64,000 bases of DNA from Pueribacillus sp041725775 (GTDB lineage: Bacteria; Bacillota; Bacilli; Bacillales; UBA6769): NCBI RefSeq assembly GCF_041725775.1, contig NZ_JBEUEL010000009.1, forward strand, positions 31,059-95,058, written 5' to 3'. The notes under the pieces were generated by a model, which saw only the letters and a program-made list of their open reading frames with translations, was not told the origin of the DNA and made no database searches. A program made the position numbers and the translations under genes. Positions 7,599-15,390 of the stretch are shown one piece after another (the first letter of the stretch is position 1; each line of letters starts with the position of its first letter).

Positions 7599-8809
7599 AC
7601 GTATAAATCGTGTTGTGCGTATAGACGGCGAGCAGTAACTAAATGTTGTACTTGGTTAGTTCCTTCGAAAATATCGAACACTTTAACGTCACGGTATAAC
7701 TTTTCAACGAGGTGACCGTCTAGTCCTACTGGACCTAACAGTTCAATGCCTTTTGAACAAATATCAAGTGCTGATTTTCCTGCCACAGCTTTACAAATCG
7801 CTGCTTCTTTTGCGTTCGGTTCACCCATGTCTGCTTTCCAAGCTGCTTCCCACGTGAGCAGTCTAGCAGCAATAATGTCTTGTTCCATTTCAGCTAATAG
7901 TTCACTCGCTTCATAGTAAAGACGACCGTGTTTCGGATATTCTTTTTTCACGATGTCGAGTGTATATTCATACGCCGCACGCGCGATTCCGATTGCCATT
8001 GCTGCAACAATCGGACGTGTACTATCAAATGTCGCCATCGCAACTTTAAACCCAGATGGTCTGTTTTCTTTCGCGCTATACATTTCTTCACCACCGAGTA
8101 AATTTTCATCGGGTACGAAGCAATCTTCAAAAAGCAGTTCAGCTGTTTCGTTTGCACGAAGGCCCATCTTTTGTGCGACACGTGTACAGCTAAATCCTGG
8201 TGTACCTTTTTCAACGACGAATGCACGATGTCCAGCACGTCCTAAGTTACGATCAATTGTCGCAAATACAACATTCCATGATGCACGACCACCATTTGTA
8301 ATGAAAATCTTCTGACCGTTTAGAATGTAGCCACCGTCAACTTTTGTCGCTGTTGTGCGAATACCGGAAGCGTCTGAACCAGCTTCAGGTTCTGTTAGCG
8401 CATACGCACCCCAACGTGGCTTATCTTTTGTAAAAATGGAAAGGAACCGTTCTTTTTGCTCAGGTGTTCCACTGCTTTGTACTGGAGGCCCACCGAGACC
8501 TGCTCCCGGAAGTGAAAGTGCAATTGCAGGACAACCCCATGCCATTTCTTCAGTTGCAATGACCCCCATCCGATTTCCTTCTCTTTCTTTCTTTTTTGAT
8601 GAGCTTCCGTCGTCCTTTTTCTTTCCGCTACCGCCAAAAGAGGACGCGTTTAAATGAATTCCCATTTTATTTACTTTATCGAGCCATTCATCAGGTACTT
8701 TTCCATTTTTATCGGCTTCCATTGCAATGGGACGAATTTCACTTTTCGCAAACCAGTGGACTAAATCTTTAATTTGTTTTTGTTGTGGTGACAATTCAAA
8801 TGAAATCAT
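7595..8809 (-). CDS. Acyl-CoA dehydrogenase, catalytic subunit of an adjacent pair
   Basis: A 404-residue FAD acyl-CoA dehydrogenase. The FAD-contacting ALTEPEAGSD and the catalytic base E382 in DIFEGTNQ are present, so it should remove the alpha and beta hydrogens of an acyl-CoA. Residues about 62-78 contain an unusual lysine- and serine-rich stretch (GKKKDDGSSSKKKERE) in the N-terminal helical domain, perhaps a surface loop. Its start overlaps the stop of the next dehydrogenase gene by 4 bp, implying translational coupling and probably a heteromeric enzyme. Confidence 0.92.
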   Translation of the reverse strand: MISFELSPQQKQIKDLVHWFAKSEIRPIAMEADKNGKVPDEWLDKVNKMGIHLNASSFGGSGKKKDDGSSSKKKEREGNRMGVIATEEMAWGCPAIALSLPGAGLGGPPVQSSGTPEQKERFLSIFTKDKPRWGAYALTEPEAGSDASGIRTTATKVDGGYILNGQKIFITNGGRASWNVVFATIDRNLGRAGHRAFVVEKGTPGFSCTRVAQKMGLRANETAELLFEDCFVPDENLLGGEEMYSAKENRPSGFKVAMATFDSTRPIVAAMAIGIARAAYEYTLDIVKKEYPKHGRLYYEASELLAEMEQDIIAARLLTWEAAWKADMGEPNAKEAAICKAVAGKSALDICSKGIELLGPVGLDGHLVEKLYRDVKVFDIFEGTNQVQHLVTARRLYAQHDLYV

Positions 8810-9951
8810 CGGGCGACCTCCTTCTTCGCTAGGTTCATAATTTGCTCTCCACGACGGATAAGGTAATCTCTTTCTCTCCCGTACAGAGCCACTTGTGCTT
8901 GTGCATCACGCATCCATTTTTCAGCCGGAAATTCTTGAACGAATCCATGTCCCCCTAGCATTTGAACGCCGTTATCGGTCACAAATCTTACGGCACGATG
9001 CGCACGGTACATTGCTCTTAATGCATTTCGATTTGCGTCTTTCGCTTGAGATTCTACGGTTACTGCAGCTAACCAAACAAGATGATTTGCTGCTTGCATT
9101 TCAAAAGCCATATCTGCAACTGTAAACGAAACTCCTTGGAACTTTGCGATTTCCTGGCCAAACGCTTTTCGATTAGCTGTATACTCTACTGTGTAATCTA
9201 ACACCGCTTCCATTAAGCCGACTTGTTTCGCTCCTTGCAAAACGTAAATCCGATTTTGCACGTTTGTAATTAATTCTTCCGCTTCACTGCCACGGGCAAT
9301 AATTTGGTTCGCTCCAGCATTTACGTTCGAAAATTGAATACGACCTAATCCTGCTGCTAATAAGCCTAGTCGATAGTCGCCATCCTGGACTGTCCAACCG
9401 TTGTTGTCAAGCCAAAATACGACTGATTCTCCTTCAGAATCAACGGCTGCGATTGCAACGTATTGTGCATTTTTAGCTAGACGTACAGGTTGAGACGTAC
9501 CATCCACTATGTATCCATCTCCATCTCGTTTAATTTGAAGAGTCGCTAACCACGGGTCATCAATGTTTGTCGCATCAATAAATGCAACGTCTGGCCATGT
9601 ACCGTTTTGCCCTGCTTGTTTATATGCTTGTAAATTGGGATGATCAGGTACGAGCCGAATGAGCGATGCAGCATCTCCTGCTCCAGGTAATCCTTGCACG
9701 ACACCTAAATCCCCGTAGCTTAGTGATTGTAAAATTTGTACTTGCGTAATTAACGGAAGTTCAAGCCCCCCCCAACTTTCTGGTAGCTCTAATGCTCCGA
9801 AACCTAATTCTTCGATTTGTTTGACGATGTCTTCGTTAACTGCACGATTGTCTTCACAGTCTCTCGCAACTGAACGAATTGTTTCGACCGCAAAGTTTTT
9901 CGCCATTTCTCTAAATGCCTGTTCCTCTTCTGTTGGACGAAAAGAAATCAT
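8806..9951 (-). CDS. Acyl-CoA dehydrogenase-like partner subunit lacking the catalytic Glu
   Basis: A 381-residue acyl-CoA dehydrogenase-fold protein with the C-terminal helical domain (GGHGFVQEFPAEKWMRDA). Where the catalytic subunit has EGT, this one reads LYGR: the expected Glu is Tyr357. The FAD-contacting TEPxAGSD motif of the middle domain is also not recognisable. It is therefore likely a structural or cofactor-sharing partner of the 7595-8809 protein. Adjacent gene pairs of this type form alpha2beta2 dehydrogenases in actinobacterial steroid side-chain degradation. A catalytic base elsewhere in the sequence is possible. Confidence 0.85.
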   Translation of the reverse strand: MISFRPTEEEQAFREMAKNFAVETIRSVARDCEDNRAVNEDIVKQIEELGFGALELPESWGGLELPLITQVQILQSLSYGDLGVVQGLPGAGDAASLIRLVPDHPNLQAYKQAGQNGTWPDVAFIDATNIDDPWLATLQIKRDGDGYIVDGTSQPVRLAKNAQYVAIAAVDSEGESVVFWLDNNGWTVQDGDYRLGLLAAGLGRIQFSNVNAGANQIIARGSEAEELITNVQNRIYVLQGAKQVGLMEAVLDYTVEYTANRKAFGQEIAKFQGVSFTVADMAFEMQAANHLVWLAAVTVESQAKDANRNALRAMYRAHRAVRFVTDNGVQMLGGHGFVQEFPAEKWMRDAQAQVALYGRERDYLIRRGEQIMNLAKKEVAR

Positions 9952-10019
9952 TGGATTCCCTCCTCAAAACTTAAATTTACATCATTTATAACGTTTCAAC
10001 TTTTCAGAAATTTTTATTG

Positions 10020-11561
10020 TTATTCCACTTTAGATGCTGCTTCTTCAAACTCTTTTGCTTGCTCTCGAAGCTTTTTCTTATCGATTTTTCCGATTAAATT
10101 TCTCGGCATATATCCAACAATTTTTATAAAACGTGGTGTTTTATATTTCGCAAGTTTGTCTTGACAAAATTGTTTAAGATCTTCTTCTGTTATCATTGAG
10201 CCTTTGCGTTTTACAACGTAAGCAACAACTTCCTCTCCCATGCGTGGTGATGGAACACCGACGACTCCCGCTTCAGCAACATCCGGGTGTGTCATGAGTA
10301 ATTCCTCGAGATCACGAGGGTAAACGTTAAATCCTCCACGTATAATCAAATCTTTTTTACGATCAACGATAAAAAGATAGCCTTCTTCATCGATGCGAGC
10401 CATATCACCTGTATGAAGCCAACCGTCTCTAAGCGCTTTTTTCGTTTCTTCTGGCTTGCCATAATACCCTTTTAATACATTCGGACCGGATACGATTAAC
10501 TCACCGACTTCATTCGGTGGCAAGCGATTTCCGTCTTCATCGACAACTGCAATTTCGATTCCAGGAAGCGGTGTACCAACAGAGCCTGGTTTAAGTTTTT
10601 TCATCGGATCCGTTGCAGTGACAATTGGGGCTGCTTCCGATAGCCCATAACCTTCCAAGATAACGCAACTAAATTTACGTTGAAAATTTTTCGCGAGTTG
10701 TTGTGGAAGGGCAGCCGATCCCGATGTAACGGCAAAAAAGCTTGACGTATCGTATTTGTCTGCATCCGGGTGATGATACAGCGCGTGAAACATGGCTGGA
10801 ACCATCGCTGAATGCGTCACTTTATGCTTTTCAATCGCTTCAAGCACTTTCCCTGGTTCAAATTGTGGCAGAAGGACATTTTTATCGCCTAAAATAAGCG
10901 TTACATTCATCATCGTAAATCCGAAAGCGTGTGAGAAAGGCAAGACTCCCAATGCGACACGCCCTTGCTTTAATTTTAAAATGCTTGCCGTTTCTGCAGC
11001 AGCTTTTGCATTTGAATACAAATTTTTATGCGTTAGGATGACACCTTTAGGGTTACCCGTTGTTCCAGCCGTATAAAGTAATGCAGCTTCATCATTTTCT
11101 TGAATCGACACTTCCGGCACTGTTTTTGGAACATCTCCCATCACTGTAAGCAACGTATAAGGTGAATCCGGGTTATCTAAAGTGAATACTTTAGGAGGAT
11201 TTTCTAACCCTTTTACCGCATTAAGTAATTTTGGTAATAATAATTCAGTCGTTAATACCACTTTTGGTTCACAGTCTCCCAAAATATAATTAATTTCTTG
11301 TGCCTGCAAAAGTGGCATAATCGGCACTGCAACAGCACCGCACTTTATAATCCCATTAAAACCGATAACAACTTCTGGACTATTCGGCATCGTGATTAAT
11401 ACGCGATCTCCTTGTCGTACTCCTAAATCCATCAGTGCATGAGCTAACTGTGATGATTTCTCATCGATGTACGTATTTGTATACTCTTTATCTTCGAAGA
11501 TGAGGACGGGATAAGTGCCAAATTGCTCAATGTTTTTGCGCAAAATCTGATTTAGATTCAT
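10020..11561 (-). CDS. Long-chain fatty acid--CoA ligase family enzyme
   Basis: A 513-residue ANL-superfamily adenylate-forming enzyme. The phosphate-binding motif is YTAGTTGNPKG (about 168-178), the adenine-site motif GYGLSEAAP, and the hinge region GYLFIVDRKKDLIIRGG, with a C-terminal lysine segment in LIGKIDKKKL. It activates a carboxylic acid with ATP and CoA, feeding the dehydrogenase pair downstream. The ATG has a GAAGTG-type ribosome-binding site. Chain-length preference cannot be read from the sequence. Confidence 0.9.
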   Translation of the reverse strand: MNLNQILRKNIEQFGTYPVLIFEDKEYTNTYIDEKSSQLAHALMDLGVRQGDRVLITMPNSPEVVIGFNGIIKCGAVAVPIMPLLQAQEINYILGDCEPKVVLTTELLLPKLLNAVKGLENPPKVFTLDNPDSPYTLLTVMGDVPKTVPEVSIQENDEAALLYTAGTTGNPKGVILTHKNLYSNAKAAAETASILKLKQGRVALGVLPFSHAFGFTMMNVTLILGDKNVLLPQFEPGKVLEAIEKHKVTHSAMVPAMFHALYHHPDADKYDTSSFFAVTSGSAALPQQLAKNFQRKFSCVILEGYGLSEAAPIVTATDPMKKLKPGSVGTPLPGIEIAVVDEDGNRLPPNEVGELIVSGPNVLKGYYGKPEETKKALRDGWLHTGDMARIDEEGYLFIVDRKKDLIIRGGFNVYPRDLEELLMTHPDVAEAGVVGVPSPRMGEEVVAYVVKRKGSMITEEDLKQFCQDKLAKYKTPRFIKIVGYMPRNLIGKIDKKKLREQAKEFEEAASKVE

Positions 11562-11591
11562 TACACTTCTCTCCCAACTTCAGAACACAAG

Positions 11592-11649
11592 ACTAGAAGC
11601 CAGACTTCTAGTATGTATCTACGTTAGCGGGCACGCTCATCTGGCTTCT
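11592..11649. repeat. Nested inverted repeats between SCP2 and ligase genes
   Basis: ACTAGAAG (11592-11599) pairs with CTTCTAGT (11605-11612), and AGAAGCCAGA (11596-11605) pairs with TCTGGCTTCT (11640-11649). The two pairings are mutually exclusive, so the transcript could switch between a small and a large hairpin. No T-run follows on the minus strand, which argues for an mRNA processing or stability element rather than a terminator. Confidence 0.5.
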
Positions 11650-11678
11650 GCTTTTTCATGTTCATTTAAATAACTAGA

Positions 11679-12017
11679 TTAATCACCACTATAAGCTGAT
11701 AAAATATCTTGAAGTCTTAACGCAAGTCCCATGTCTCCATCAATTTGTAGTTGACCACCCATAAATGCTTCAGTACCATTCAATTCACCATCAACCATTT
11801 TTTTGAAATCTTCTGAATCCATTGTAATTGTACAATCAGCTTCTTCTTGGTCACCTTCGACGACACTTCCTGAGTCAGTACCAAGGATCACTTGGTACGT
11901 TCCAGCGTCGTCTCCTGTAATGTTAAATTGGAACGTTGCTTCAATTCCATCAGCTTGAGAGTAATCTCTTTCCATTTCAGATTTAATCATGTCAAAAATA
12001 TCTTTTGTTGTTTGCAT
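11679..12017 (-). CDS. SCP2 sterol-carrier-type lipid-binding protein (second copy)
   Basis: A 112-residue SCP2 protein with the same FNITGDDAGTYQ core and AFMGGQLQIDGDMGLALRLQ C-terminal segment as the copy at 3997-4344. It is acidic and cytoplasmic, with no signal peptide. It is the first enzyme-side gene after tetR, with a GGGAGG ribosome-binding site. A lipid carrier at the head of the operon and another before R2lox point to a poorly soluble substrate. Confidence 0.9.
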   Translation of the reverse strand: MQTTKDIFDMIKSEMERDYSQADGIEATFQFNITGDDAGTYQVILGTDSGSVVEGDQEEADCTITMDSEDFKKMVDGELNGTEAFMGGQLQIDGDMGLALRLQDILSAYSGD

Positions 12018-12157
12018 TTGTATTCCTCCCTATTTTTTATCCATTTTAATAACTTACCATGGTCTAGTTTCACAACGTTTACATTCCTAAAGCAATTCAA
12101 TCAATCATCGCATTCCCCCTTTAACAATGTAATACTTAATTACAACTTAAGCAGGTT

Positions 12158-12799
12158 TCATTCCGTTACGAGTGGAATTTGCTCAGCGAGTAAAAACATG
12201 TATGAACCTACTACAATTCGGTTTAAAAACCTCGCAACATAGTCAATCTTAATCTGTTTTTTTGATAGGAGAACTTGTTGGATTACAACTTGGTTTATTG
12301 CACCTACCATCGCTTGTGAGAACAAGTAAATTTCTTCATCCGATGCTGAATCCGTAAATCCTAATTCCGTCCTTACGGTTTCAAAAATAAACAGTGCGAA
12401 GCGGTCATAAGCTTGTTTTCGTAACTCTTCAATCGCATCACTAATTCCTACTGATGAAACGAGTAACAACCTAGCGACCTCGTGTTCCCTCACACAAATC
12501 TCAACGTAGCGTTTAATGCCTGCATACGCCTTTTCCGTAATAACAGTTTCTCGCTGAGCCGCTAATTTTATCATCGCTAGTACTTCTTCCAACAACGTTT
12601 CAAAAAGGTGAGCCAACAATTCCTCTTTAGTTTTATAAAAGTTATAAAATGTTGTTTTTGAAACACGAGCGTATGCTACAATGTCCAGCACAGTCGTATC
12701 ACGATACCCTTTTTCAGAAAATAGTATAAGCGCTGCATCCAGGAGCTTATCTTGAGGTTGTTTTTCAACCTTTGTTGCAAAAAGGAATGACGTATCCAC
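12158..12799 (-). CDS. TetR-family transcriptional regulator of the lipid cluster
   Basis: A 213-residue TetR regulator. The N-terminal helix-turn-helix is in ILFSEKGYRDTTVLDIVAYARVSKTTFYNFYKTKEEL (about residues 27-63, only key parts needed: the recognition helix is VSKTTFYNF). The C-terminal domain would bind a ligand such as an acyl-CoA. The start is GTG after GAGGTGA. A near-perfect 20-bp dyad at 12821-12840 overlaps the likely promoter, which suggests autoregulation. As the first gene of the array it probably represses the whole cluster until substrate appears. Confidence 0.88.
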   Translation of the reverse strand: MDTSFLFATKVEKQPQDKLLDAALILFSEKGYRDTTVLDIVAYARVSKTTFYNFYKTKEELLAHLFETLLEEVLAMIKLAAQRETVITEKAYAGIKRYVEICVREHEVARLLLVSSVGISDAIEELRKQAYDRFALFIFETVRTELGFTDSASDEEIYLFSQAMVGAINQVVIQQVLLSKKQIKIDYVARFLNRIVVGSYMFLLAEQIPLVTE

Positions 12800-12820
12800 G
12801 TTATGCTCACCTCTTTATCA

Positions 12821-12840
12821 ATACCAGTACGTACCCGTAT
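12821..12840. promoter_or_regulatory. Candidate TetR operator, ATACnnGTACGTACnnGTAT
   Basis: A 20-bp dyad with 16 of 20 positions symmetric around CGTACG-like centre, 22 bp before the tetR start codon. TetR operators commonly have this size and position. I saw no second copy in front of other genes of the window. Confidence 0.6.
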
Positions 12841-12913
12841 TTTCAAAAATAAAAAAATTAAAACAGTGTACGGTTGTGTAATAATGTAAACCTTTTCATT
12901 GAAAACGTATAGT

Positions 12914-12927
12914 CCTAAATTTGTAGG
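12914..12927. promoter_or_regulatory. Palindrome CCTAAATTTGTAGG (copy 3)
   Basis: Third copy of the CCTAnnTTYGTAGG motif, 115 bp upstream of tetR and 40 bp from copy 4 (start to start, close to four DNA turns). Confidence 0.45.
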
Positions 12928-12953
12928 GTTTTTAATTTTCAAAAAATAGGCAT

Positions 12954-12967
12954 CCTATATTCGTAGA
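12954..12967. promoter_or_regulatory. Palindrome CCTATATTCGTAGA (copy 4)
   Basis: Fourth, slightly degenerate copy of the motif, 155 bp upstream of tetR. Confidence 0.4.
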
Positions 12968-13262
12968 GATAAATTAAACTTCATATCCAATGTAATCAAG
13001 TTTGTATAGTGACAACTACAAGCTCATGAACAAAAATAAAAGGATTTAGGTTTTGTTGTGCAATAAGTGATACCAATGGTTTGAAAAAGCTTTTGAACAA
13101 GTTGTATGGAACATTATTTGAACCTAGCATATGCGCACCCTTAAGACCGATTACATTCTGCGGAAACGAAAATGGCACCGACGATCTAAGATAAAATTTT
13201 TCGAGTGTTCAAATTACAAATGTGAGACATAAACATTTCACTTTTGTTCGTAAGTTTCTCGG

Positions 13263-13784
13263 TTACTGTTGCAAATGCCGAAGTAGTTTTTCTTCTCCAA
13301 TAAGTTCTAAATAGCGAGGATACAAAGAAAACGCAGGCGTAATTTTCGGTAATAACTGCAACGCTTTCTTCTTTGAACCGTTTGTGCGAATTTTACCTGT
13401 TATGAGTGCGATAGGTACACTAATTTGTCCGCCCCAAAACTGATGTGCAACGTCACCAGTTGTTTGAACGATCAAATCAGGTTTTGTCGGTGACTTTCCT
13501 TGAATGACTGAAAAATTTTCACCCTCTTTTACATTCCTCGCATCAATGGTTACAATGACATCTGGATCCGTAATCCGAAATTCAAATACCATATTAATAT
13601 TGCGAATTCTTCTGCCAATTGCGTTAATTTTATCGACTTCATCGCCATCCTCATAATACGCCGGATGATTCCCCCACCATTGACGTAAATCTTCAATCGA
13701 TCGCGGTCGTGATGGTACTTTCATAAACTCACCAATCACATTATACGCATGCTCTGCATTCCGAAATACTGGCATGTTTAACAT
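13263..13784 (-). CDS. SCP2-like lipid-binding protein (third copy, longer form)
   Basis: A 173-residue protein whose C-terminal part has an SCP2-like layout: VFEFRITDPDVIVTIDA, then PDLIVQTTGDVAHQFWGGQISVPIALITGKIRTNGS, ending in SLYPRYLE. The N-terminal 50 residues are an extra segment. It is divergent from the two short SCP2 proteins. ATG follows AGGAGATG. It is transcribed toward tetR from its own start and may belong to the same regulon. The family call is by pattern and moderately sure. Confidence 0.75.
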   Translation of the reverse strand: MLNMPVFRNAEHAYNVIGEFMKVPSRPRSIEDLRQWWGNHPAYYEDGDEVDKINAIGRRIRNINMVFEFRITDPDVIVTIDARNVKEGENFSVIQGKSPTKPDLIVQTTGDVAHQFWGGQISVPIALITGKIRTNGSKKKALQLLPKITPAFSLYPRYLELIGEEKLLRHLQQ

Positions 13785-14379
13785 CTCCTTTTCACTGGTC
13801 TTTATAAACTATTGAAAGCCAAGGAAACTTGCAACCCCTATTTTTAACGGGTAAATATAAATGGATCCGACAAACATACAAAAAAAACTGAAATATTGAG
13901 CAATTTAGTCACACAAAAATTTTTTATATCGAAAAAAGTACAAGCTTCTAGAATTTCGATTTAAAAAAGCAAACAAATTTAAAACAAAATGAAAATCACT
14001 ATTGCTTTTTCAAGAACGTAACGACTAATATAGGAAGTTTCGATGTTATAGTGTCATGGCAACATTGTTGTCTGGTCGATTTCGATGATAACAAGGAGAA
14101 ATGGGCGAATGAATGGTGAAAAATATGCTGGGTGAGATTGAGATGAAATGACTTCTTCATTAGTTTATAAAATTTAAAAATGAAGATTCCTAAGAAGCAA
14201 AGTTGCCAAGAGAAATGCTGACTAGGAGAAAGATTCATTGACCACTCTATGACGTTGAAAAGGGAATTTTTGCAATCATCGCTAAAAACTCCAGTTATCG
14301 ATCGTGGTAAAGACAAAAAATCAGCACCATTTTAAAACACGGGATTCATAAAAAGAAAAAAGGTTAACACGCTTTACTC
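13785..14379. other. AT-rich stretch without a recognised gene
   Basis: Open frames here are short, lack ribosome-binding sites and match no family I know. The base composition is more AT-rich than the flanking operons, so this may be old acquired or decaying DNA. Confidence 0.5.
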
Positions 14380-14392
14380 CTACATGTTAACC
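14350..14392 (-). terminator. Rho-independent terminator of the sda-like gene
   Basis: GGTTAACA (14362-14369) and TGTTAACC (14385-14392) form a perfect 8-bp stem, followed on the minus strand by TTTTTTCTTTTT. The stem overlaps the last codons of the sda-like gene. Confidence 0.85.
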
Positions 14393-14541
14393 ATCTCTTT
14401 ATTTTTAACATTCACATACTTCTCTAGCCCTCGTTGCCGAATGGCTTTTGCTAACAATTCAATAAAATTCTTTTCTAATTTAAGTTTTATTGATTGTTCG
14501 TAGCTTTCAATTAGGTCTTGGTCGTTTAAATTCTCAAACAA
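14380..14541 (-). CDS. Sda-like sporulation histidine kinase inhibitor
   Basis: A 53-residue protein starting at TTG, 8 bases after AAGGAGG. The core LNDQDLIESYEQSIKL and NFIELLAKAIRQRGL follows the pattern of Bacillus Sda (L-x-x-x-L-L-I-E-S-Y then F-I-E-L-x-x-x-E-I-x-R-R). Sda folds as a helical hairpin that binds sporulation kinases such as KinA and blocks autophosphorylation when DNA replication is disturbed. This copy has about 10 extra C-terminal residues (KYVNVKNKEMVNM). It is a monocistronic unit with its own terminator. Whether it is the main Sda or a paralogue cannot be told here. Confidence 0.8.
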   Translation of the reverse strand: MFENLNDQDLIESYEQSIKLKLEKNFIELLAKAIRQRGLEKYVNVKNKEMVNM

Positions 14542-14571
14542 CCTTCCCCCCTCCTTTCAGTGATAACTTTA

Positions 14572-14592
14572 TTGGACACCCCTTATGTCCAA
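14572..14592. repeat. Inverted repeat TTGGACA-n7-TGTCCAA upstream of the sda-like gene
   Basis: A perfect 7-bp inverted repeat 31 bp before the TTG start. It could be an operator or a leader hairpin of the sda-like transcript. A DnaA box, the known control site of Bacillus sda, was not clearly found. Confidence 0.5.
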
Positions 14593-15390
14593 ACTTAAAA
14601 AGTTAATCCTAACTAAAAGTTTATATTTATATATGTAAGTCCCAAAAAAAGGGAAAGTTAGTTAGCTTTTTTAATGGCATTCCAAGCTACTATTCAATTA
14701 CTAAAGTTATAGTTAAATAGAATGCACCTAAGTCTTGTCCACTTTACTTTAAGCCAAGAGTCGATTGATAAATTTGATATATACATTATTATATAAAAAG
14801 GAATTTAGTCTATTTTCATATGTCCTATTACCTACGAGGTTACCGAAAAATAATTTAAACACAACATTTTTAATTATAACGTTGAAAACGCAGATGTAAA
14901 GTCTTTCCATCCAATTGTAAAAAATTAGTTGATTATAACTAGCAATATAAATCCACAACAGACTTAAGTCATACTCATTTATATGAAACATTATACCTAT
15001 ATTTTCTTCAAAAAAATATGGAAACCGTGTTGTTTCGACGCATTTTTTAACTTTATTTTAAAAAAGAGGGCAATAAGATAGAATATTTGAAATTCTTACT
15101 GTATATTACAAATTTTTACTATATTGGCCTTTTGTGCCAATTATAGTGCAATAGAAATATTTTGTCGATAGCTATTTTAAATTTTTTAAAAGATCTTCGT
15201 ATTTTTGTATGAAAATACAAAAATCTTGAAAAAACAATACGGGAAAATATTTGGATGGCGGGATGTTAGAAGGTGCGTGTAAAGTTGAATTCATATGGAA
15301 GATATGCTGACACTTGAAAAAAGTAATGCGTGAAACTGATCAGTATTTTTCAAGGTAAAAATGAAGATGAAACTATGTTCGTATCAACTT
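14593..15390. other. AT-rich stretch without a recognised gene
   Basis: Strongly AT-rich with frequent stops in all frames. I see no family match, RNA gene or repeat that I can support. Confidence 0.5.

Larger units (their letters stand above)
12800..13262. other. Intergenic control region of the lipid cluster
   Basis: Apart from the operator (12821-12840) and the two palindromes (12914-12927, 12954-12967) nothing certain is seen. A cre-like sequence, TTGAAAACGTATAGT at 12899-12913, matches the CcpA site pattern with one mismatch. A 60-codon minus-strand frame at 12996-13178 has no ribosome-binding site and no recognised family. Confidence 0.5.

Noticed and set aside
12899..12913. cre-like site TTGAAAACGTATAGT
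   Set aside because: One mismatch to the CcpA consensus and isolated, so chance is plausible; mentioned only as a note in the control-region entry.
12996..13178. 60-codon minus-strand frame between tetR and the third SCP2 gene
   Set aside because: No start signal, no family, and it lies in a probable regulatory region.
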